Shown: positions 52,224 to 61,000 of the stretch, piece after piece
How positions within the stretch are numbered: the first letter of the stretch is position 1
Layout: every line of letters begins with the position of its first letter
Source: Geodermatophilus pulveris
GTDB lineage: Bacteria > Actinomycetota > Actinomycetes > Mycobacteriales > Geodermatophilaceae
Reading direction: 5' to 3'
DNA length: 64,000 nucleotides
Assembly (NCBI RefSeq): GCF_900188375.1
Contig: NZ_FZOO01000002.1
Coordinates: 496,001-560,000, forward strand
Notes under the pieces: model-generated
Database searches by the model: none
Seen by the model: the letters and a program-made list of their open reading frames with translations, nothing else
Told to the model about the DNA's origin: nothing
Program-made: the position numbers and the translations under genes

Positions 52224-54122
52224 TCAGCGCGTGGCCGCGACCCACGCCGCCGCGGTGACCAGGCGGGCGATGTCCGCGGCGTAGCCGGCGTCGACGGTCG
52301 TGTCCGTGGGCAGGTGGTAGTCGGGGTTCATCTCCGCCGGTGGCGCCGCGGGACCCGGGCCGGCGAACAGGTCCTCGGACGCGAGGAGCGCCGCGTACCC
52401 CTGCTCGTGGAAGCTGGAGTGGTCGCTGCGGCGCTCGGCGGCGTCGCCCTCCGCCCCGGCCGGGTACACCTGGGCCGGCCGGAGCGCCGGGGACACGACC
52501 GGCTGCAGCGCGGTGACCAGCGCGGCCAGGTCCAGCGACCGCGCCTCCACCGCGGGGGCGGGGGTGAAGCCCGCGTGCAGCTCGAAGGTGCGCTCGGGCC
52601 GCAGGTCGTGGCCGATCATGTCCATCTGGAGGACCGCGACGATCGGCGCGTCGAGCAACGCCTGCTGGTGCGCGTACGCGCGGCTCCCCACGAGGCCGTG
52701 CTCCTCGGCGTTGAACAGCACGAACCGCACGGCCCGGCGGGACGGTCGCAGCGCGTCGTCGAGCGCAGTGATCGCCTCGACGGCGGCCAGCACCCCGGCG
52801 AGCCCACTGGCGTCGTCGTCCGCCCCGGGGGCCGGGTCCCGGGGCGCCCGGTACCGCAGCGACCGGGCGGCGGTGGAGTCCAGGTGGGCGGTGACGAGGA
52901 CCACGCCGTCCAGGTCCCGGCCGGGCAGCTCGGCCGCCACGTTCTCCAGCGTGCGGCCCTCGTGCCGGAACTGGTGCCGCTCGACCGCCAGCCGCCCACC
53001 GCCGATCCGCTCGAGGTCGGCGACCAGCGTCGCGACGGCGACGGCGTTGTCCGGGTGGTGCACGTGCCGGCTCCGGATGACGGTGCCGTCCGGGCCGGCC
53101 GGCGTGGTCCCGGCGTACCGCTCGACGTGGATGGCCACCCCGTGCGGCTGCACCCGCGACCCGAGGACCTCCTGCTCGGCGGGGGTGAGCGCGGCCGCCA
53201 CGGCCGTCGCCGCCACCAGGGACGCACGGCCGCCGGGCCCGCCCGTCGCGGCCGCCAGCAGCGCGGGGGACGGCGCCAGCTTGAGGTTGTGCCCGTGCCC
53301 GGCGTCCGTGGCGTGCAGGCTCTCGACCGACCGGCCCGCCGGCACGGCGACGAACAGCCCCTCGAGGGTGGAGGCGAGGACGTCACGTGCCGCCGGTCCC
53401 GCAGCGACGGGGGCCGTCCCGTCGTCCTCGGCGTCGCGGGTGGCGGCGCCGCCCCGCCGGTCGTCGCGCACCAGGTACAGGTCGGTGGTGAGCGGCGTGT
53501 CCTCGGCGCCGAGGCGGTCCACCCAGAGGCCGAGCCCGTCCAGGTGCGCGGCCACCGGTGCCGTCGTCACGGCGTAGACGGTCCCGCCCCCGGCTCCCGT
53601 GACGTGCACGGGGACCACGGGCAGCCCGCGGAGCACGCGCCGCCAGTCCCCACCCGCCCACCCGGCGGGCACGGTGACGCGGACGTAGCGCAGGGTCCCG
53701 GGCTCCCGGAGGACGGACACGGCCAGCAGCGGGTGCGGTGCCACGGACAGCCCGGCCCGGAGGGCGGACCAGCGCTCGCCGGGGTCCTCGCCGACGAAGG
53801 ACACACGCTCCCCACCGGCGGCCGCGGCCGCCCGCTCGAACACGTCCGGCGAGTCCTTGGGCCCGTAGCGCACCAGGTCCGGTCGGAACCGGTCGGCGAG
53901 TCCGGCGATCGCGAGCGCCTCGTCCACCGCCGCCGGCGCGAGCGGACCGGGGTCGGAGAGGATGCCCAGCTCCGCGCCGCCGTCCCGGAGCCCGCGCAGC
54001 AGCCCGGGGACGTACGGGAAGACGTCGAGTCGCGCGATCCGGTCCCCGCTCGGCGCGAGGGTCACCGAGGCGAGCGTGTCGCCGATGTCGAAGAAGACCG
54101 TCGCACCGGTCAGGTCCTCCAT
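52224..54122 (-). CDS. HAD-like phosphatase domain fused to M28 peptidase
   Basis: 632-aa fusion. Residues 1-135 are HAD-like: motif I VFFDIGDTLASVTL, motif II ILSDPG, the Lys in RYGPKDSPDVFERA, motif IV FVGEDPGERW. Residues 135-330 are an unrecognised linker domain. Residues 340-632 are an M28 aminopeptidase with metal ligands in VLVTAHLDSTA (H413), PGADDDASGLAG, LFNAEEHGLVGSRA, QMDMIGHD and DYHLPTDT. Normally M28 enzymes are secreted, but here the HAD start leaves no room for a signal peptide. ATG at 54122. The promoter has two TGAC repeats at 11 bp. Substrate unknown. Confidence 0.8.
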   Translation of the reverse strand: MEDLTGATVFFDIGDTLASVTLAPSGDRIARLDVFPYVPGLLRGLRDGGAELGILSDPGPLAPAAVDEALAIAGLADRFRPDLVRYGPKDSPDVFERAAAAAGGERVSFVGEDPGERWSALRAGLSVAPHPLLAVSVLREPGTLRYVRVTVPAGWAGGDWRRVLRGLPVVPVHVTGAGGGTVYAVTTAPVAAHLDGLGLWVDRLGAEDTPLTTDLYLVRDDRRGGAATRDAEDDGTAPVAAGPAARDVLASTLEGLFVAVPAGRSVESLHATDAGHGHNLKLAPSPALLAAATGGPGGRASLVAATAVAAALTPAEQEVLGSRVQPHGVAIHVERYAGTTPAGPDGTVIRSRHVHHPDNAVAVATLVADLERIGGGRLAVERHQFRHEGRTLENVAAELPGRDLDGVVLVTAHLDSTAARSLRYRAPRDPAPGADDDASGLAGVLAAVEAITALDDALRPSRRAVRFVLFNAEEHGLVGSRAYAHQQALLDAPIVAVLQMDMIGHDLRPERTFELHAGFTPAPAVEARSLDLAALVTALQPVVSPALRPAQVYPAGAEGDAAERRSDHSSFHEQGYAALLASEDLFAGPGPAAPPAEMNPDYHLPTDTTVDAGYAADIARLVTAAAWVAATR

Positions 54123-54173
54123 GGCCGCACCCCTCGTGTCCGTCCGGAGCCGGGTCCACGGTGGCGGGGCCGC

Positions 54174-54188
54174 GTCAACGGATCGTCA
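54174..54188 (-). promoter_or_regulatory. Two TGAC direct repeats at 11-bp spacing on the minus strand (site E)
   Basis: Minus-strand TGAC at 54188-54185 and 54177-54174, with CACCGT 11-16 nt after the proximal one. It precedes the HAD-M28 start (54122) by 51 bp. Confidence 0.5.
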
Positions 54189-54311
54189 CGCCCCCGCGAC
54201 GAGGGCCGCCCCCACGCTCCCGGGCCCGGCCGCCGCACCACCCGGGCAGCAGGCCCTGGACCAGCACGCCGTCGGGCACCACCGCCGGGCCCGCCGTGGT
54301 CGTCCGCCCGG

Positions 54312-54326
54312 TGACGCTCCGGTGAC
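54312..54326 (+). promoter_or_regulatory. Two TGAC direct repeats at 11-bp spacing (site D)
   Basis: TGAC at 54312 and 54323, with GAGCCT 10-15 nt after the last. It precedes the P450-DyP chimera start (54369) by 42 bp. Together with site E it makes a divergent control region. Confidence 0.5.
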
Positions 54327-54368
54327 CGGGTCGACGAGCCTCGGCCGTGCCACAGGCAGGGATTCGGG

Positions 54369-55445
54369 ATGCCCGAGACACCGGGACGCACGACGCCGCT
54401 CGCCGTGCGGCTGGCCAACAACGCGGCCCTGCTGCGTCTCGCCGGCCGGCTGCTGTCGAGCTTCCTGCCGGTGCTCGCCGTCGGCCGGGTCGTCCTCGTC
54501 AGCCGGCACGCCGACGTGGTCGACGTCCTGGAGCGGGACGGGGAGTCCACGATCGCCGAGGTCAACGCGGTGACCATGGACCGGGTCAACGGCCCGTTCG
54601 TCCTCGGCATGGACCGTTCGGAGCGCTACGCCCGCGAGCGGTCGATCCTGGAGCACTGCGTGCACCCCGGCGACCCGGCGCGCGGCCTGGAGATCGCCAA
54701 CCTGCACCGCATCGTCCGCCGGGGACGGGCCTACGGAGGCGGGCTCCCCGAGGACGCCGTGGAGGACGACGGGGTGGAGCGGGGACTGTTCCTCCTCTGT
54801 CTCGACGCGACCATCGAGCGGCAGTTCGAGTTCGTCCAGCGGACCTGGCTGGACAACGTGACGTTCGCCGGCCTGTACGAGGAGCAGGACGCGGTGATGG
54901 GCACGCCACCGGACGGCGGCGGGCTGTTCACCGTGGAGGGGACCCCGTTGGCCACCCGCCTGCGCGGGGTGCCCGACTTCGTCCGCGTCCGTGGCGGTGC
55001 CTACTTCTCCCTGCCCGGCATCCGCGGGCTGCGCGCGCTCGCCGGGCCGGGCCGGACGGGCCCTCGGGGTGTCGCTCAGCGCGGGGACTTGAGGATGAAG
55101 CAGGTCGGGCGGTCACCGACCTCGGGGGCGAAGGCCACCACCTCCCACCCGTCGGCGCCGAGCCGGTCCAGGGCCGCCAGGAGGTCGGCCGTCCGGAACT
55201 GCTCGCCGGCGGCCGTGGCCGCCACCCACTGCGCGCCGCGGGTCCCCGGCCAGCCGGGCTGCCGGAGGGTCAGCGACGCGTACGACCACGTGGGGATGCC
55301 GGGGTCCTCCACGTCGACCTCCTCGGGGGTGCGGATGACCGCTCCGGGCGGCCGACCGCAGTCCAGCGACTCAGCACGAAGAACCCGGCCGAGGCCGAGG
55401 CGTATCCCCTGGCGTACGGCGAGGCAGCCCAGCGGAAGCCGATGA
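54369..55445 (+). pseudogene. Chimeric ORF: cytochrome P450 N-terminus joined to DyP-type peroxidase C-terminus
   Basis: Residues 30-110 resemble the N-terminal part of a bacterial P450 (RVVLVSRHADVVDVLERDGE, MDRVNGPFVLGMDRSERYAR). Residues 118-230 resemble the C-terminal DyP-peroxidase block (LHRIVRRGRAYGGGL, RGLFLLCLDATIERQFEFVQ, TWLDNVTFAGLY, FVRVRGGAYFSLPGIRGLRA). The P450 heme-Cys loop and the DyP GxxDG motif are both absent. Homology ends near 55055, but no stop follows and the frame runs on as Arg/Ser-rich sequence opposite another gene. I read it as two heme-enzyme genes fused by deletion, probably inactive, though still behind a TGAC-repeat promoter. Confidence 0.65.
55076..55312 (-). 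CDS. Small DUF4177-like protein (78 aa)
   Basis: Begins EDPGIPTWSYASLTLRQPG and contains the pattern LAALDRLGADGWEVVAFAPE followed by a final strand TCFILKSPR, as in DUF4177-type small α/β proteins. The GTG at 55312 has GAGGAGG 5 nt upstream. It lies opposite the tail of the P450-DyP chimera. Function unknown. Confidence 0.7.
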   Translation of the reverse strand: MEDPGIPTWSYASLTLRQPGWPGTRGAQWVAATAAGEQFRTADLLAALDRLGADGWEVVAFAPEVGDRPTCFILKSPR

Positions 55446-55530
55446 CCGCGGAGGCGAGGGCGGCCACCGCCGACGCCGCCAGCCAGAACCGCTCCAGATC
55501 CACGACCCGATGGTCGGGGGCCCGCGTCAC
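55270..55530 (-). CDS. Possible small membrane protein (86 aa)
   Basis: From GTG at 55530: a short leader, one hydrophobic helix (FWLAASAVAALASAVIGFRW) and an Arg/Ser/Pro-rich tail. It overlaps the next gene by 43 bp and has no strong RBS. Codon use in the first 60 codons is coding-like; the tail is doubtful. Confidence 0.35.
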   Translation of the reverse strand: MTRAPDHRVVDLERFWLAASAVAALASAVIGFRWAASPYARGYASASAGFFVLSRWTAVGRPERSSAPPRRSTWRTPASPRGRTRR

Positions 55531-55595
55531 CGGCTCGTCACGGGCGGCCGGGGGCCGGCGCCCGGGGCGTGCCCCGGCGCGACGACGCGCCGCGC

Positions 55596-56624
55596 TCACG
55601 TCGCCGCGACGACGACCTTGACCTGGCCCGCCGCAGGGCGGGCGGCGTGCTCGTAGGCGGACTGCGCGTCGTCCACGGGGAAGACGTGGCTGACGTACCC
55701 CTCGGTCAGCTCCGGGTGCGCACGCAGGTACTCCTCGGCGCGGGCCAGCACCCGCCGCCGCTCCCAGGTGATGCCCGACCGCAGCGTCAGGTTCTTGCGC
55801 AGCATCAGCCGCATCGGCACTGGGTAGACCAGCTCGTCGGGGACGCCGAAGTAGAAGACCTCCCCGCCGGGGGCCACGGCCTCCAGGGCGTGGGTGAGCG
55901 TGGCCGTCTGGTGGCCGGCGGCCTCCACGACGAGGTGGGGGCGGTCGGCGTCGGACAGGGACGCCGCCCACAGGTCGCTGGCGGCCCGCACCGGCTCGTC
56001 GACGCCGAAGGCGGCGGCGGTCCCCGACCGGTCGACGCGGTCGACGCCCACCACGCGCGCGGCCCCGGCCGACGTCGCGACGTGCGCGAACAGCAGCCCG
56101 ATGGGCCCCTGGCCGATGACGGCGACCGTGCGGCCGGCGACGGGGCGCACCTGCTCCATGGCGTACAGGACGCAGGCCAGGGGCTGCAGCATGACGGCGG
56201 TGCGCGCCGGCAGCCGCCGGTCGTGGGCGTGCAGCCCGTCGCCGTCGCAGACGACGAGCTCGGCCAGGCCGTCGAAGCGCGGCGCCCAGCCGACCACGTC
56301 GTCGCCCACCCCGATCGCGGGGTGCCGGGAGGCCACGGCGGTGCCGGCGACCTCGTGCATCGGGAACCCCGGCGTGCCGAACTCGCGGGCGTCCGGGCCG
56401 AGGTCCGGGGACAGCCCGCCGCGGAAGAACGGCAGGTCGCTGCCGCAGATGCCCCCGGCGGCCAGCGCGACCAGCACCTCACCGGGGGCCAGCGCGTCCT
56501 CCCGGGGTGCCGGGACCTCGACCTGCTCCAGCTGGTGCGGGGCCACCAGCCGCTGCGCCCACATGCCCGCCCCCGACCGCCGCTCGGGCTCCTCCCGCGC
56601 CGGCGCGGGGCCCGCGTCGGTCAC
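55596..56624 (-). CDS. Zinc-dependent medium-chain dehydrogenase
   Basis: MDR-family alcohol/polyol dehydrogenase (342 aa). Catalytic zinc region: AAGGICGSDLPFFRGG with Cys, and the following HEVAG block (FPMHEVAGTAVASRH). Rossmann motif: VAVIGQGPIGLLFAHVATSA. The four-Cys structural zinc loop is lacking. GTG at 56624 is within a 4-nt overlap with the upstream DAHP synthase gene, so the two are translationally coupled. This suggests a role tied to an aromatic or shikimate-derived product rather than general alcohol metabolism; the substrate is unknown. Confidence 0.85.
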   Translation of the reverse strand: MTDAGPAPAREEPERRSGAGMWAQRLVAPHQLEQVEVPAPREDALAPGEVLVALAAGGICGSDLPFFRGGLSPDLGPDAREFGTPGFPMHEVAGTAVASRHPAIGVGDDVVGWAPRFDGLAELVVCDGDGLHAHDRRLPARTAVMLQPLACVLYAMEQVRPVAGRTVAVIGQGPIGLLFAHVATSAGAARVVGVDRVDRSGTAAAFGVDEPVRAASDLWAASLSDADRPHLVVEAAGHQTATLTHALEAVAPGGEVFYFGVPDELVYPVPMRLMLRKNLTLRSGITWERRRVLARAEEYLRAHPELTEGYVSHVFPVDDAQSAYEHAARPAAGQVKVVVAAT

Positions 56625-57859
56625 CGGTGCACCACGGGACGGGCGCCGGCGCGGCGGGCGCGGGCGGCCTCGGCCAGCTCGGCGAGCACCACCTCGGTCG
56701 TGTCGAGGTCGATGCAGGCGTCGGTGACGCTCCTGCCGTACTCCAGCGACCCGGGGCCGTCGCGGTCGAGGTCCTGGCGGCCCTCGACGAGGTTGCTCTC
56801 GACCATCACCCCGCGGATCGCCCGCTCGCCGCCGGCGACCTGCCCGGCCAGGTCGCGCACCACCTCGACCTGGCGCCGGTGGTCCTTGCGGCTGTTGCCG
56901 TGCGAGGCGTCGACGACGACCACCTCGGGCAGGCCGCGGGCGGCCAGCCGCCGCCGGGTGTCGGCGACGTGGTCCGCGGAGAAGTTGGGGCCGTCGGCCG
57001 CCCCGCGCAGGATGACGTGCGCGGTGTCGTTGCCGGTGGTCGACAGCTGGGCGCTCACCCCGTGGTGGTCGACGCCGAGGAACTCGTGCGGGGCCCGCGC
57101 GGTCAGCACGGCGGAGATGGCGGAGTCGATGCTGCCCTCCGGGGAGTTCTTGAAGCCGACGACCGACGAGAAGCCGGACACCCGCTCGCGGGCCGTCTGG
57201 TCGGTGACGTTGCGCGCGCCGACGCCGTTGTAGGTGACCAGCCCGTTGACGTACTGCGGCGTCAGCGCGTTGAGCGGCTCGGCGGCCACCGGCACGCCCA
57301 GGGCGGTGATCCGGCACATCAGCACCCGGGTCGCCACGAGCCCGACGCTGATCCGGCTGGACCCGTCGAGGAACGGGTCGTAGGCGAACCCCTTCCAGTC
57401 GACCTCGGTCCGCGGCTTCTCGGTGTAGGTCCGCATCAGGATCTCCAGGTCCGCGCCGTGCCGCTCGCGCATCCGGGCGAGGAAGGCGGCGTACTCCAGC
57501 GCCGCGGCCGGGTCGTGGATCGAGCACGGCCCGGCGATGACGGCCAGCCGGTCGTCGCGGCCGGCGACGACGTCGGCCGTCGCGCGGCGGGCCGCCCGCG
57601 TCGTGACGACCGACGCGGCCGGCAGCGGCACGACGGTCGCGACCGCGGCCGGCGTGACGACGACGCTCAGCCCGGTGATCCGGGTGTTCACCAGGTCGCC
57701 GAGGTCGGCGTCGTCGGCCTGCTCGACGCCCAGGCGCTGCCGGACGGCGGGCAGCAGCTCGGCCAGGGTGGCGTCGATCTGCGCGTTGACCCGCGTCTGC
57801 ACCTCCAGCAGGGAGTCGGCGATCCGCGTCGCCACGTCCAGCACCGGGTCAGCCGCCAT
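56621..57859 (-). CDS. 3-deoxy-7-phosphoheptulonate synthase, type I (AroF/G/H-like)
   Basis: DAHP synthase (412 aa), first step of the shikimate pathway: PEP plus erythrose-4-P. Typical type I blocks are LAVIAGPCSIHDPAAALEYA, MRTYTEKPRTEVDWKGFAYD, AAEPLNALTPQYVNGLVTYN, ARNVTDQ, VSGFSSVVGFKNSPEGSID, VVVDASHGNSRKDH and GVMVESNLVEGRQD. An extra ~60-residue N-terminal helical region may be regulatory. ATG at 57859 with GGGAGG 9 nt upstream. Most actinobacteria use type II DAHP synthase for primary metabolism, so this type I copy with a coupled dehydrogenase may serve a secondary pathway. Confidence 0.92.
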   Translation of the reverse strand: MAADPVLDVATRIADSLLEVQTRVNAQIDATLAELLPAVRQRLGVEQADDADLGDLVNTRITGLSVVVTPAAVATVVPLPAASVVTTRAARRATADVVAGRDDRLAVIAGPCSIHDPAAALEYAAFLARMRERHGADLEILMRTYTEKPRTEVDWKGFAYDPFLDGSSRISVGLVATRVLMCRITALGVPVAAEPLNALTPQYVNGLVTYNGVGARNVTDQTARERVSGFSSVVGFKNSPEGSIDSAISAVLTARAPHEFLGVDHHGVSAQLSTTGNDTAHVILRGAADGPNFSADHVADTRRRLAARGLPEVVVVDASHGNSRKDHRRQVEVVRDLAGQVAGGERAIRGVMVESNLVEGRQDLDRDGPGSLEYGRSVTDACIDLDTTEVVLAELAEAARARRAGARPVVHR

Positions 57860-57906
57860 GGGCCCCATCCTCCCCCGTCCGGGCGGCGCACCCGAGGGGC
57901 GGCCCC

Positions 57907-57912
57907 TACGCT
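57907..57912 (+). promoter_or_regulatory. -10 element for leaderless zinc-ribbon mRNA
   Basis: TACGCT ends 6 bp before the GTG at 57919 and no Shine-Dalgarno is present. Same geometry as at 38588. Confidence 0.5.
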
Positions 57913-57918
57913 CGCCGC

Positions 57919-58122
57919 GTGTTCCTCCTCTTCGGCTTCGGCACCGGGCAGCGGGACCTGGGTCCCGGGGAGGTCCGCACCTGCCCGCGCTGCGGCAACA
58001 CCAGCCAGTGGGGGCGGGTGCGCCGCTTCCGGCAGTTCAGCGTGTTCTTCGTGCCGGTCGCCCGGTGGGGACGGCGGGAGTACGAGGTCTGCGGCATCTG
58101 CGGCACCGCCGTCGAGGTCTGA
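57919..58122 (+). CDS. Zinc-ribbon protein (67 aa)
   Basis: Small protein with a four-Cys ribbon: TCPRCGNTSQWGRVR and, after a hydrophobic strand (FSVFFVPVARW), YEVCGICGTAVEV. The N-terminal MFLLFGFGTGQRDLG is typical of conserved actinobacterial zinc-ribbon proteins of unknown function. Likely leaderless. It is followed after 10 bp by the DUF2332 gene, so the two are probably one unit. Confidence 0.85.
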   Translation: MFLLFGFGTGQRDLGPGEVRTCPRCGNTSQWGRVRRFRQFSVFFVPVARWGRREYEVCGICGTAVEV

Positions 58123-58132
58123 GCCGGTCCCG

Positions 58133-59143
58133 GTGCCCGGCGCCTCGCCGCTGCAGGCGCGCGTCGCCTCGGCGCTCGGCGGGTCCGCGGACGCGCAGCG
58201 AGCCCTCGCCACGCTGCCCGCCCGCGCCCGGCGCCCCGCGGTGGTCCTCGCCGCGCTGCACGACCTCGCCCTCGCCGGGCACGCACCGGAGCTCGCCGCG
58301 GCCCACGCCGCCGGGGACGCCGACGCCGCCGCCCGCGCGGCCGTCGACACGCTGCTGCGGATGACCGACGCGGTCGCTGCCCTCGCCACCCGCCGGCGGG
58401 TCCGGGCCGACGAGACCGGGCGCGGCGCCGTGCTGTACCCGGCCGTCGCCGAGGCGGCGCGCCGGGTGGGCGCCACCGCGGTCGGGCTGGTCGCCGTGGG
58501 CTGCGGGGCCGGGTTCGACCTCCTCCTCGACCGCGTCGCCATCGGCTACGGCAACGCGCCCGACCTGGGCGACCCGTCGTCCCCCGTGCGGTCCTCCGCC
58601 GCCGTCGTCGGGGACCGGCCGGTCCCCCGGCGGCCGCTGCCGCGGGTCGTCGCCCGGGTCGGCGTCGACGCCGACCCGGTCGACGTCACCGACCCGGACG
58701 ATGCCCGCTGGCTGCGCGCCTGCCTGCCCCCGGACCGACCGGAGCGGGCCGCCCGGCTCGACGCCGAGATCGCCCTGGCGGCCGCGGGCCCTCCGCTGCT
58801 GCTGCGGGGGGACCCCGTCGAGCTGCTTCGGGACGCCGTCGCCCGCGTGCCCCCGGACGCACTGCCCGTCGTCACCACCGCGTGGGCGCTGTCGCGCCTG
58901 CCGCCGGGGGGCCGGCTGCGCCTCCTGCACCGCCTGGACGAGGTGGCGGCCGGCCGGCCGGTGGCGTGGGTGTCCGCCGAGGGCGTCGGCGTCGCACCGG
59001 CGGTCCCGACGCTCGGCGACCGGCGTGCCTCCGGCCACAGCGTCGTCGGCCTGGCCGTGTTCGACGGGTCGGGACTGCACGTCGAGGCCGTCGGCCGCTG
59101 CTGGTCGAGGGGCCGCACGATCGCCTGGCTGGCCGACCCCTGA
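58133..59143 (+). CDS. DUF2332 family protein
   Basis: 336-aa protein of the DUF2332 family: RRPAVVLAALHDLALAGHAP, a VGRCAAL-like block (GRGAVLYPAVAEAARRVGAT), then GCGAGFDLLLDRVAIGYG, ARVGVDADPVDVTDPDDARW (the RxGxDxxPxD motif) and LPVVTTAWALSRLPPGGRLR. Function unknown in all family members. GTG at 58133 just after the zinc-ribbon gene. Soluble. Confidence 0.85.
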   Translation: MPGASPLQARVASALGGSADAQRALATLPARARRPAVVLAALHDLALAGHAPELAAAHAAGDADAAARAAVDTLLRMTDAVAALATRRRVRADETGRGAVLYPAVAEAARRVGATAVGLVAVGCGAGFDLLLDRVAIGYGNAPDLGDPSSPVRSSAAVVGDRPVPRRPLPRVVARVGVDADPVDVTDPDDARWLRACLPPDRPERAARLDAEIALAAAGPPLLLRGDPVELLRDAVARVPPDALPVVTTAWALSRLPPGGRLRLLHRLDEVAAGRPVAWVSAEGVGVAPAVPTLGDRRASGHSVVGLAVFDGSGLHVEAVGRCWSRGRTIAWLADP

Positions 59144-59269
59144 GCCGGCCGGCCCGGCCGCCGAGGGGAGTCGTGACGGTCCCGCCTGCCGCCCCCACCC
59201 TGCACACCGCCGGGCGGGGGTGTTCCGTGGTGTCCGGTACCCCCCATCCAGATCCGAGGAGAACTCCGC

Positions 59270-60310
59270 ATGCGCGTCCCCGCCTACGCCGCCCCCGCCG
59301 CCGGCCGGCCGCTGGGACCCACCACCGTCGAGCGCCGGTCGGTGGGTCCGGACGACGTGCTGATCGAGGTCACGCACGCCGGCATCTGCCACTCCGACAT
59401 CCACACCGTCCGCGGCGAGTGGGGCCCCCAGCCGTACCCGCTGGTGCCCGGCCACGAGATCGTCGGCGTGGTCGCCGAGGTCGGCCCGTCGGTCACCACC
59501 CACCGGGTCGGCGACCGGGTGGGGGTGGGCTGCATGGTCGGCTCCTGCCGCCGGTGCGCTCCCTGCCGCGCCGGGCAGGAGCAGTACTGCGTCGAGGGCA
59601 TGGTCGCCACCTACGGCGGCGTGGACCGCGACGGCACCGTCACCCAGGGCGGCTACTCCACGCACGTCGTGGTCGCCGCCGACTTCGTGCTGCGGGTGCC
59701 CGACGGCCTGGACCCGGCGGCCGCCGCACCGCTGCTGTGCGCCGGCGTCACGACCTGGTCGCCGCTGCGCCACTGGGGCGCCGGGCCGGGCCGGCGGGTC
59801 GCCGTCGTCGGCCTCGGCGGGCTGGGCCACCTGGCCGTCAAGCTGGCCGCCGCGCTGGGCGCGGAGGTCACCGTGCTGTCGCAGTCGCTGAAGAAGCAGG
59901 AGGACGGCCTGCGGCTCGGCGCCCGGGACTACCACGCCACGAGCGACCCGGACACCTTCACGGCTCTCGCCGGACGGTTCGACCTGGTCGTCAACACCGT
60001 GAGCGCACCGCTCGACGTCGACGCGTACCTGTCGCTGCTGGCGGTGGACGGCGCGCTGGTCAACGTGGGCGCCCCCGCCGAGCCGCTCAGCGTGGACGTG
60101 TTCTCGCTGCTCACCAACCGGCGCACCTTCGCCGGCTCGATGATCGGCGGCATCGCCGAGACCCAGGAGATGCTGGACTTCTGCGCCGAGCACGGCATCG
60201 GCGCCGACGTCGAGGTCATCGCCGCCGACCAGGTCAACGACGCCTACGAGCGGGTGCTGGCCTCCGACGTCCGCTACCGGTTCGTCATCGACACCGCGAC
60301 CCTGCGGTGA
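59270..60310 (+). CDS. NAD(P)-dependent alcohol dehydrogenase (AdhC/cinnamyl-type)
   Basis: Zinc MDR enzyme (346 aa). Catalytic zinc: [19 protein letters not shown] and [16 protein letters not shown]. The structural zinc loop has four Cys in [20 protein letters not shown]. Rossmann: [20 protein letters not shown]. These match the YahK/AdhC aldehyde reductase branch, which reduces aromatic and aliphatic aldehydes with NADPH. ATG at 59270 with GAGGAG upstream. First of three genes with an SDR (4-nt overlap) and a cupin. Confidence 0.92.
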   Translation: MRVPAYAAPAAGRPLGPTTVERRSVGPDDVLIEVTHAGICHSDIHTVRGEWGPQPYPLVPGHEIVGVVAEVGPSVTTHRVGDRVGVGCMVGSCRRCAPCRAGQEQYCVEGMVATYGGVDRDGTVTQGGYSTHVVVAADFVLRVPDGLDPAAAAPLLCAGVTTWSPLRHWGAGPGRRVAVVGLGGLGHLAVKLAAALGAEVTVLSQSLKKQEDGLRLGARDYHATSDPDTFTALAGRFDLVVNTVSAPLDVDAYLSLLAVDGALVNVGAPAEPLSVDVFSLLTNRRTFAGSMIGGIAETQEMLDFCAEHGIGADVEVIAADQVNDAYERVLASDVRYRFVIDTATLR

Positions 60311-60972
60311 CCGTCCTCGCCGTCGTGGGCGCCGGCCGCGGCCTGGGCGCCGCGGTCGCGCGCCGCTTCGGCCAAGTGGGCTTCGACGTCGCCCTGCTGG
60401 CCCGCAGCCAGGAGCGCGTCGACGCGCTGGCCGGCGAGCTGGGTGCCGAGGGCATCGGGGCCCGCGGCTTCGCCGCGGACGTCCGCGACCGCGCCTCGCT
60501 GTCGGCGGCCCTGGACCGGGCGGCCGACACCCTGGGACCGGTCGAGGTGCTGCAGTACAGCCCGATCCCGCAGCCGGAGTTCCTGCGCCCGGTGCTGGAG
60601 ACGACCCCGGAGGACCTGGCCGCCGCGCTGGAGTTCTCCGTCCACGGCCCGGTCACCGCGGTCACGCGGGTGCTGCCGGGCATGCGGGCCCTGGGCCGCG
60701 GCACGGTGCTCCTCGTCAACGGCGGCAGCGCTGCCCGACCGGACCCCCGGGTCGCCGGCACGTCGGTCGCCTTCGCCGGCGAGTCGGCCTACGGGCAGAT
60801 GCTGCACGACGTGCTGGCGGGCGAGGGCATCCACGTCGGGCAGCTGGTCGTCCCGGGTGCGATCACGCCCGGGGACGCGCGCACCGACCCCGCCGTGCTC
60901 GCCGACACGCTGTGGGCGATGCACACCGAGCGGGACGGGTTCCGCCGCCTCGCCCGCGACCTGGACGCCTGA
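60307..60972 (+). CDS. Short-chain dehydrogenase/reductase-like protein
   Basis: SDR-fold protein (221 aa) with [18 protein letters not shown] as nucleotide motif. The usual NNAG is replaced by [11 protein letters not shown] and there is no YxxxK at the normal place (only AYGQMLHD), so classical catalysis is doubtful; this matches atypical SDRs annotated as NAD(P)-dependent oxidoreductases. The GTG overlaps the ADH stop by 4 nt, so it is coupled to it. Substrate unknown. Confidence 0.8.
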   Translation: MTVLAVVGAGRGLGAAVARRFGQVGFDVALLARSQERVDALAGELGAEGIGARGFAADVRDRASLSAALDRAADTLGPVEVLQYSPIPQPEFLRPVLETTPEDLAAALEFSVHGPVTAVTRVLPGMRALGRGTVLLVNGGSAARPDPRVAGTSVAFAGESAYGQMLHDVLAGEGIHVGQLVVPGAITPGDARTDPAVLADTLWAMHTERDGFRRLARDLDA

Positions 60973-61000
60973 GCCCGATGCGACCCCGGAGGACCGGCCG

